From: CAYRFQ01 sp964423615 | GTDB taxonomy: Bacteria; Planctomycetota; Planctomycetia; Gemmatales; Gemmataceae | Reading direction: 5' to 3' | NCBI GenBank assembly: GCA_964423615.1 | Contig: CAYRFQ010000017.1 | Span: 1 to 64,000 of the forward strand | DNA: 64,000 nt | Shown: positions 1-6,371 of the stretch, piece after piece | Layout of the letters: each line of letters begins with the position of its first letter | Position numbering within the stretch: the first letter of the stretch is position 1 | Position numbers and translations under genes: made by a program | The notes under the pieces: model-generated | Database searches by the model: none | The model's input: only the letters and a program-made list of their open reading frames with translations | What the model was told of the DNA's origin: nothing

Positions 1-88
1 GCAAACGACGATGGCGGCCTAGCCGGGCAAAATCGCAAACAAGGCGATGCACCCTGTCTTCGTGTCTCCGTCAGTTGAAGTGGAGGGG

Positions 89-190
89 GTGCCTCTGGAT
101 TTTGGAATTCTATGTTCGTCGTAGGTCCGCGCGGCCCGCGTGGACCTACGATTTCTCGGCAAATCCAAAGTCCAAAAACCAGAGGAGCAC
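89..190. repeat. Large nested palindromic element
   Basis: The inner arms TCGTAGGTCC (119-128) and GGACCTACGA (142-151) are perfect reverse complements, and the 13 bases between them contain CGCGG/CCGCG. The outer arms, GTGCCTCTGGATTTTGG at 89-105 and its imperfect complement at 172-190, extend the symmetry. It lies upstream of the first gene. Fragments of the same inner arm (CCGCGTG-A-CTACG) recur near 43333-43350 and 46676-46692, so it is probably a dispersed REP-like repeat and not a unique regulatory site. Confidence 0.6.
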
Positions 191-284
191 CCCGCAACAC
201 CTGCGTAGCTTGACAACGTTCCTGACATTTCGAATACTCGTGGCTGTGTAATCACTGACTCACACAAATCCACCAACACATGCC

Positions 285-1916
285 ATGAGTGAAAAGAAAC
301 ACGAAAACGCCGACGTTCCCCAGTCCGGAAAGCCAACCCTGAACGACCCGCTTGCGTTGGACGAACTCTTCGCCGGTGGCGGAGAACCTTGGTTGCCGTT
401 GCTCAAGCCGGTCATCGAAAAAAGCCCATCTGCGGAAACGTTCATCGGTCCCAAACGACCCTCGAGCGTTGTTCCCGTTCGCGAACTCACGTTCCAAGCT
501 CTCAAACCCAATCCGCCCGATAAGTGGCGAGTCGTTGTCTTTGGTCAAAATCCGTATCCTCGGATCGAGTCGGCGACCGGGATCGCCATGTTCGACAACA
601 CGTTCAACGAGTGGAAGGACAGCAAGTTCGGGCGCGTGACGTCGATCCGTTGCATCATCAAGGCAGCCTGCATCTGGAAACACGGGATCGACCGCAAGAC
701 GCCTATCGCTGACATTCGCAAGTTGCTCGCCGACACAGATGTCGTTATGCCGCCGGAGTGGTTCCAGGCCATGTTGACCCAGGGCGTGCTGTTGCTCAAC
801 GCCGCGTTGACGGCCAGTGAAGACGGTTCGATCGTCACGGAGGAACATACCTCGTTCTGGCGACCTGTCGTCGAAACACTCATCGAAGAAATTCTCAAAG
901 CCAAACATGATGCCGACGATAAGCACAAGGGTGTCGTTTTTGGTTGGTGGGGAGCCCACGCACGGAATTTGAAATCGGTGGTCGATCGCCTCAGCAACAA
1001 GTTCCCGGACGTACCCGTTCGTCATGTGAACCATTGCAACCCAGCGGCCCAGGGTGACATCTTTTGCAAGGGCGACCACTTCGGAGATATCAACGGCCAG
1101 CTCAAATTGTTGGGAATGGACGAGGTCGATTGGTTGCCTGCTGTGGGATGGGACGAGGGCGGGTCAGCCCACGACGAGACGTCCGAACAGATGGGTGAGT
1201 TCATCACCAAGACCATGGAGTTGCACAAGTTTTATCTCGAGCGACTCCAAGAGGTTGCTGCGGAAATCCAAGAGGAACTTCCGGCTGTCGTTGGGGTCTT
1301 GGAGACTCCGCTCATGAGTTTCGACGAAGCTCTGTTGCCCGTCGTCGAGATCATGTCCACGATTCAGTCTACCGTCAAGCATTCGCAAGACTATGGCCTC
1401 CGCGTGGTGGGTTCGAAAAAGGCTGGAGAACTGACGGCCGACGAGATTGCCGCCGTGTATCTCTACACAACGGGTTCGAACTTCTATCGCCAACTCAACG
1501 CCACACTCCGAAGTCCGGTGCGGGAAAACATCAAGCCTTATTTTCCCTATTTACGTTTGCTCTTTTCGGCGTTGACGAAGCTCAAGCCGTACCCCAAGAG
1601 CCTCTGGCGCGGGGTCGCGAAAGATCTTCGGCCTCAGTACCCCAAGGACGCGACAGTGACATGGTGGGGAGTCTCGTCGTGTACGTCGAAGGTCGGCGTT
1701 GCGAAGGGCTTTCTTGGCTCGCGAGGTCGACGAATGCTCTTCGAGGTCGTGCCGACGAACGCCTTCAGCATCCGTAACTATTCGGCGTTCACTGGTGAGG
1801 AAGAATACATTTTATTGCCGGGGACACGACTCAAAGTCATTGACGTTACCAACCAGAAGAATGGACTGTGTGAAGTAAAACTCGAAGAACTCGCGGAGGC
1901 GAGGTTGGTATCATAA
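285..1916 (+). CDS. UDG-like domain fused to ADP-ribosyltransferase
   Basis: A 543-residue protein with two recognisable parts. Residues about 80-275 follow the uracil-DNA glycosylase fold: GQNPYP at 87-92 aligns with the family-1 GQDPYH water-activating loop, GVLLLNAALT at 167-176 with the GVLLLN motif, and HVNHCNPAAQG around 247-257 with the HPSPLS leucine-loop region. The usual catalytic Asp is Asn89, so ordinary glycosylase activity is doubtful. Residues about 420-535 look like an arginine-type mono-ADP-ribosyltransferase: Arg442 in LWRGV, a VSSCTSKVGVAKGF strand at 463-476 and an E-E-E motif at 505-507 (FTGEEEYILLPGT), matching the R-S-ExE triad. There is no signal peptide, so it should be cytoplasmic. 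A middle helical stretch (about 300-400) has no assignment. The ATG at 285 has no strong ribosome site. The TauD-like gene follows 69 bp later on the same strand. Each fold is read from motifs; the substrate is unknown. Confidence 0.8.
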   Translation: MSEKKHENADVPQSGKPTLNDPLALDELFAGGGEPWLPLLKPVIEKSPSAETFIGPKRPSSVVPVRELTFQALKPNPPDKWRVVVFGQNPYPRIESATGIAMFDNTFNEWKDSKFGRVTSIRCIIKAACIWKHGIDRKTPIADIRKLLADTDVVMPPEWFQAMLTQGVLLLNAALTASEDGSIVTEEHTSFWRPVVETLIEEILKAKHDADDKHKGVVFGWWGAHARNLKSVVDRLSNKFPDVPVRHVNHCNPAAQGDIFCKGDHFGDINGQLKLLGMDEVDWLPAVGWDEGGSAHDETSEQMGEFITKTMELHKFYLERLQEVAAEIQEELPAVVGVLETPLMSFDEALLPVVEIMSTIQSTVKHSQDYGLRVVGSKKAGELTADEIAAVYLYTTGSNFYRQLNATLRSPVRENIKPYFPYLRLLFSALTKLKPYPKSLWRGVAKDLRPQYPKDATVTWWGVSSCTSKVGVAKGFLGSRGRRMLFEVVPTNAFSIRNYSAFTGEEEYILLPGTRLKVIDVTNQKNGLCEVKLEELAEARLVS

Positions 1917-1985
1917 GAACAGAAGAGCAAAGCAAACAGACCGAAGCGGCGTCGCACCGCTGCAATCCAATATCTTAAAATCATC

Positions 1986-3041
1986 ATGAGCGATACCAAC
2001 TCCAAAAATCTTCCGGGACCCTTCTCGAGTCCTGCAGCGTGGCGAGGTGAAGAGCTTTTTGCCCGAAACGATTGGCTTTACGAGTTAAAAGCTGACGACA
2101 TCGAAGAGCTGGAACAAGCCCATTCTGTCTTCGAATCCAAGGCAATCCCTGTCGAAGAAACGACCAAAGCTCACTTTCCGCTCGGACAGTTCGGAGAACG
2201 TTTGGCCCAGCTTCAGCACGATTTGGAGAATGGTTCGGGCGGTTGCATGGTGCGTGGTCTTCCGGTGGCCCAGTACACCGAAGAGCAAACGCGTTGCCTC
2301 TTTTGGGGCATTGCTTCGCACGTGGGTACGCCCATTTCCCAGAGTGCGAAAGGCGAACGTATTTTCAATGTCCGTGACGAAGGTTATGTCGTCGGCCAGC
2401 CCCAAGCCCGTGGCCCGAACACGAAAAAACGGCTGAGCTTCCACACAGACAGGTGTGACGTCATCGCCTTTTTGTGCGTCAAGCAAGCTCGGACAGGAGG
2501 CGAAAACCAACTCGTCAGTTCGGTTACGGTGTTCAACGAAATGAGAACCCGACGGCCCGACTTGCTTCGAGTACTCATGCAGCCTTTCTATTACAAGCGT
2601 CACAACGTGGACGAGGGGAACCAGAAACCCTGGATCCAACAACCCATCTTCTCGTACTTCGAAGGGCACTTCGCCGCGAGCTACCTCCGGGTCCTTATCG
2701 ATCGAGCCTATGACTTGCCCGAGTTACCCGACATGACTCCGGAGCAACGCGAAGCGCTTGACTGTCTGGAGGAAGTGGCGTCCGACCCAGCGTTGCACGT
2801 GACGTTCCGTCAGGAACCAGGCGACATGTTGTTCCTCAACAACTGGGTCACGTTGCACCGCCGCGAAGCTTTCGAAGACTATGACGATCCTGCTCTTCGC
2901 CGACATCTCCTGCGGATCTGGCTTGCCGTGCCGAACAGTCGTCCGCTCGCCCCGGAGTTCGCCGCGAACTTTGGCTCGACTCAGCCCGGAGCCATTCGCG
3001 GAGGGATGCGACCGTCCCCAGACGAGAGCACCCAAGGTTAA
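1986..3041 (+). CDS. TauD/TfdA-family Fe(II)/2-oxoglutarate dioxygenase
   Basis: A 351-residue protein of the TauD/TfdA oxygenase type. The iron ligands are visible as the H-x-D of FHTDRCD (about 154-156) and the distal His in VTLHRREAF (about 296). The 2-oxoglutarate-binding Arg is in RRHLLRIWL, about 14 residues after the distal His. The conserved GGENQLVSS segment follows the first motif, as in this family. Such enzymes hydroxylate or desaturate small molecules using oxygen and 2-oxoglutarate; the substrate cannot be read from sequence. It follows the UDG-like/ART gene by 69 bp in the same direction, so co-transcription is possible, but TauD-like genes are common in planctomycetes and the pairing may be incidental. 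Confidence 0.85.
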   Translation: MSDTNSKNLPGPFSSPAAWRGEELFARNDWLYELKADDIEELEQAHSVFESKAIPVEETTKAHFPLGQFGERLAQLQHDLENGSGGCMVRGLPVAQYTEEQTRCLFWGIASHVGTPISQSAKGERIFNVRDEGYVVGQPQARGPNTKKRLSFHTDRCDVIAFLCVKQARTGGENQLVSSVTVFNEMRTRRPDLLRVLMQPFYYKRHNVDEGNQKPWIQQPIFSYFEGHFAASYLRVLIDRAYDLPELPDMTPEQREALDCLEEVASDPALHVTFRQEPGDMLFLNNWVTLHRREAFEDYDDPALRRHLLRIWLAVPNSRPLAPEFAANFGSTQPGAIRGGMRPSPDESTQG

Positions 3042-3464
3042 CGGAGAGAGAGCCCGGACTCGGCCCATCTTCGGGTTCGAGGAGGAAGAAGGATATTGCC
3101 TCACCAACATCTTTTCGAAGCCATGACGCAATAACCCAACGACTCTGATTTCCTTTCACCTCATGGTAGAATGTCTTCCGACGACAACCATACTCAGCCG
3201 TTGACTACGAGGCTCGCGACAGGTGTTTAGTCGAACTCGTGAGTCGAGGTCATCGATCGAGGGCCGAATGCTCGACCGTTTGTCGGACCCAGGCCGGTGG
3301 CTTGGGTCTTGGGTGATCGTCATTCGACCAAATCGGACACCGAGAACTGTTGCGTTCCGAGTGTGTCTGCTACTTGAGCCGAGAAGTTCTCGATAGAGTC
3401 CAAGCATGTCACCCATCACGAATTTCCGACAGAGATTGTTTTCCAACGAGACCGAGAAATTGCC
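3042..3464. other. Intergenic region without a recognised gene
   Basis: These 423 bases separate the dioxygenase from the kinase. No frame here has a recognisable protein, a good ribosome site or a clear hairpin terminator. The kinase promoter presumably lies here, but I see no convincing -35/-10 pair. Confidence 0.5.
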
Positions 3465-5123
3465 ATGAGTGACCAACCTCAGATGACGATCGAGTTCGAA
3501 TCGGGAGCCGTTTCGGCTACGCCTCGATCGTCGGCCCAATCGAAGGCGCAAGTCGAATTGGTCGCAGGCAGCAAGCCTCGGTTTTCTTCTGAGAGTACAA
3601 GCCTCTTACGACAACGGTTGTTGGCCGCCAATGTCGTCGTGGCTGTTGGGTTGACATTGGCTTTGGTCACCAGCTTCTTGCCCGGTCGTCCGACGGCACC
3701 CTATTTGGGGGTGCGAATCGGTGTGCTTGTGGGAGTCTACGCGGCTATTGGATTGCTCTGGAGTCGTGTTACCCTCTCGGCAGCGGCACTGCGGATCATG
3801 GACATTTGCTTTGTGGTGATGTTGGCCCTCTTACTGACGCTGATGTTCACGGGCAAAATCCTTGCGGACGCGAGAGCCGACCCTCCCGATGCTATCGCTG
3901 CCAACGTGCACGTCGTGTTTGTCTACGGGATCAGTTCCATATTTCTGTTGCTCTACGGTATGCTCATGCCGCATACGTGGAAACAAGCTGCCCTCATACT
4001 CTTTCCCTTGGCGTGCTATCCTTACCTTCTCCAGTACGGCTTGGCATGGTATAGCGAGGGTGTCGCGAGCATGTACAAGAAAAACACATTCTTCCTACCG
4101 CTTCCGATGCCCTTTCTTGCAGCGTTCGCAGCCGTGTACGTCTCGCACACGATCCATCAGATGCGCCGAGAAGCGTTCAAGGCTCGCCAACTGGGGCAGT
4201 ATCGGTTAAAGGAAAAACTTGGAACAGGGGGAATGGGAGAAGTCTACAAGGCCGAACACCAATTGCTCAAACGCCCGTGCGCGATCAAACTCATCAAGCC
4301 CGGCAAAGACACCGACGCCAATGCCTTGGCCCGATTCGAACGCGAAGTTCAAGCCACTGCCCAGCTTTCCCACTGGAACGTCGTCGACATTTACGATTAT
4401 GGTCGGACTCCGGACACGACCTTCTATTATGTGATGGAACTCCTTCCCGGAATGAGTTTGGAAGAGCTTACCCAACATGAACCACGCCTGCCGCCGGCCC
4501 GTATCGTCCACTTCCTCTGTCAGGCGTGTAATGGTCTTCTGGAGGCTCATGCCAGTGGCCTTATCCACCGTGATCTCAAGCCGGCGAATCTTTTCGTAGC
4601 CAAGCGAGGTGGGTTTCACGATGTGATCAAGATTCTCGATTTTGGTCTCGTCAAGGGTGGCGATGATGGCGACGGAGTCACCAACTTGACGCAAGAAGGG
4701 ATGATCAGCGGGACGCCGTTGTTCATGTCGCCCGAGCAAGCCATGGCGGAGGAACTCGATGTCCGGTCGGACATTTACTCTCTCGGGTGTGTTGCGTATC
4801 AACTCCTGACGGGAGAGCCTCCGTTTGTCCGGAAAAGCACGGTCTTGGTCCTGATGGCTCACGTTGGAGAGCGACCGATGGCTCCGTCCCAGCTTCATCC
4901 AAGTGTGCCAGCCGATTTGGAGAAAGTCATTCTCCGGTGTTTGGAGAAGAAGCCCGATGACCGATTTTCCTGTGTTTCTGAACTCGAGCAGGCTCTTGCG
5001 TCGTGCAAGTGTGCCAGTGGATGGACCGAAGACGACGCTGCCTTTTGGTGGAAGAATGTCCATACAAGGAAGTCTGGTGGTTCAACGGCTGATACGATGG
5101 TGATCAAAAACAATTCTCAGTGA
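3465..5123 (+). CDS. Membrane-anchored Ser/Thr protein kinase
   Basis: A 552-residue Hanks-type kinase. The N-terminal 230 residues hold about six hydrophobic segments (for example VVVAVGLTLALVTSF near 52-66 and MDICFVVMLALLLTLMF near 109-125). The catalytic domain runs from about 245 to 515: glycine loop LGTGGMGEVYKAEH, VAIK-type lysine in CAIKLIKPG, HRDLKPANLF near 368, DFG (ILDFGLVKGG) near 391 and the activation-loop end SGTPLFMSPEQ. All key catalytic residues are present, so it should be active. The topology, a six-helix membrane part followed by a cytoplasmic C-terminal kinase, differs from the more usual kinase-TM-sensor order. The SDR gene follows after only 18 bp and may be co-transcribed. 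The signal it senses is unknown. Confidence 0.93.
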   Translation: MSDQPQMTIEFESGAVSATPRSSAQSKAQVELVAGSKPRFSSESTSLLRQRLLAANVVVAVGLTLALVTSFLPGRPTAPYLGVRIGVLVGVYAAIGLLWSRVTLSAAALRIMDICFVVMLALLLTLMFTGKILADARADPPDAIAANVHVVFVYGISSIFLLLYGMLMPHTWKQAALILFPLACYPYLLQYGLAWYSEGVASMYKKNTFFLPLPMPFLAAFAAVYVSHTIHQMRREAFKARQLGQYRLKEKLGTGGMGEVYKAEHQLLKRPCAIKLIKPGKDTDANALARFEREVQATAQLSHWNVVDIYDYGRTPDTTFYYVMELLPGMSLEELTQHEPRLPPARIVHFLCQACNGLLEAHASGLIHRDLKPANLFVAKRGGFHDVIKILDFGLVKGGDDGDGVTNLTQEGMISGTPLFMSPEQAMAEELDVRSDIYSLGCVAYQLLTGEPPFVRKSTVLVLMAHVGERPMAPSQLHPSVPADLEKVILRCLEKKPDDRFSCVSELEQALASCKCASGWTEDDAAFWWKNVHTRKSGGSTADTMVIKNNSQ

Positions 5124-5141
5124 TTGTCCGGAGGGGGAACA

Positions 5142-5876
5142 ATGAATCAAAAAGTTGCACTGATCACCGATTCGGCGACCGGCATCGGGAAGGCGAGTGC
5201 CCTCCGGTTTGCCAAGGAAGGTTACAGCGTCGTCGTTAACTATTCCCGGTCTCAGGCGGAAGCCGAGCAGACACTTGCCGAAGTGAAAAATCATGGTGTT
5301 TCGGGGATTTTGTGTTGCGCGAACGTGGCTGATGAGAACGCCGTCGTCGAGATGATCCGACGGTCACAGCAAGAGTTTGGAGGGCTGGATGTTGTCGTGA
5401 ATAACGCCGGAACGACGAAATTCATCGACCACACTGATTTGGATTCGCTGACGTCCGAAGTTTGGGACGAGATTTTGGGCGTCAACGTGAAGGGCAGCTA
5501 TTTTTGCTGCAAAGCGGCGATGCCGTTCTTGAAAGAACGTCGGGGGAACATCGTAAACGTCACGTCGGTCGCGGGAGTGGTTGGACGGGGTAGTTCGATT
5601 GCGTATGCGGCCAGCAAAGCGGCGATCGATTGCATGACCAAGTCGCTCGCACGAGCGTTCGGGCCGGAAGTTCGAGTCAATGCCGTCGCACCAGGTCCAG
5701 TCCTCACGCGGTGGTTGGCCGACCATCAGACGCGTGTCGACGAGTCGATCAAGATCACCCCAATGGGGCGTGCGTCGACTCCCGAAGACATCGCCGACGT
5801 CATTTTTTTTCTTGCGTCCGGTACAAACATGATGACCGGGCAAGTGCTGGTGGTGGATGGTGGACGAACGATGTAA
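5142..5876 (+). CDS. SDR-family oxidoreductase (3-oxoacyl-ACP reductase-like)
   Basis: A 244-residue classical short-chain dehydrogenase. The nucleotide loop is ITDSATGIGKASAL, where the usual TGxxxGIG begins T-D. NNAG lies near 86-89, the Ser of NVTSVAG near 139 and the catalytic YAASK near 152-156. The C-terminal GQVLVVDGG signature is typical of FabG-like enzymes. I chose the ATG at 5142 because GGAGGGGG sits just upstream; an in-frame TTG at 5124 would add six residues and place that site inside the gene. It starts 18 bp after the kinase stop. It probably reduces a ketone using NAD(P)H; substrate unknown. Confidence 0.9.
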   Translation: MNQKVALITDSATGIGKASALRFAKEGYSVVVNYSRSQAEAEQTLAEVKNHGVSGILCCANVADENAVVEMIRRSQQEFGGLDVVVNNAGTTKFIDHTDLDSLTSEVWDEILGVNVKGSYFCCKAAMPFLKERRGNIVNVTSVAGVVGRGSSIAYAASKAAIDCMTKSLARAFGPEVRVNAVAPGPVLTRWLADHQTRVDESIKITPMGRASTPEDIADVIFFLASGTNMMTGQVLVVDGGRTM

Positions 5877-5932
5877 ATCGGAAAGTTGATGTGGTGTGTT
5901 ATGGGTGAAGCACAGCCACTTGGACAGGTTGG

Positions 5933-6019
5933 TTATTTGCGGTGGCGAATCTTCGCTCGCATCCGTCGCTTCTTGCGACCCACTTTACGACGGCCTTTTC
6001 CGGTTCTCTTCGTTCCCAT
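5933..6019 (-). CDS. Tiny basic protein, ribosomal-protein-like
   Basis: A 28-residue frame encoding a peptide with about half its residues Lys or Arg, ending GRKKRRMRAKIRHRK. The ATG (6017-6019) is preceded by AAAGGAAA at a normal distance; an in-frame GTG at 6037 would add six residues. The pattern of clustered basic residues resembles very small ribosome-associated proteins of the bS22/COX24 (AURKAIP1) and bL37 kind, which are often missed in annotation. That resemblance is recalled, not searched. The gene stands alone between the SDR gene and the metalloprotease. Confidence 0.6.
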   Translation of the reverse strand: MGTKRTGKGRRKVGRKKRRMRAKIRHRK

Positions 6020-6230
6020 CGGCAGATTTCCTTTCACTCCAATTCGGTTTTGTGAATAATTCCAAGTCGAATATAGAATTATAGGAATTCTGCGCCTTGA
6101 GGCAAGGATGGGAGAAAGTTGAGAGACGAGAGACAGGAGAACGGTATTCCCGTTTCCAAGCATTGCCCTTGAGGGGTTTGCGAGTGGGTGAAGCGTTTGA
6201 TGTTTGTAGAGTGTGTCAAGGAGCTTGTGG

Positions 6231-6266
6231 CGTTGGCACACCAAGGTTTTTTCTGGTGTGCCAACG
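6231..6266. repeat. REP-like hairpin, 13-bp perfect stem
   Basis: CGTTGGCACACCA pairs perfectly with TGGTGTGCCAACG across a ten-base loop AGGTTTTTTC. The same design, a TGGCAC-rich stem with a T-rich loop, occurs at 49639-49674, so this is one of a dispersed intergenic family. It lies at the 3' side of the metalloprotease gene and could also stop transcripts. The remainder of 6020-6371 shows no gene; a further small inverted repeat GTTCGT/ACGAAC lies at 6282-6305. Confidence 0.7.
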
Positions 6267-6371
6267 CACGGCTTCGCCTTCGTTCGTAACACCCTACAAA
6301 CGAACGAAAACCGACGCTCATCGCTCTTCCCATTCGTAAAACGTTCTCGACTCTCAACTTTTGTCTTTCAT

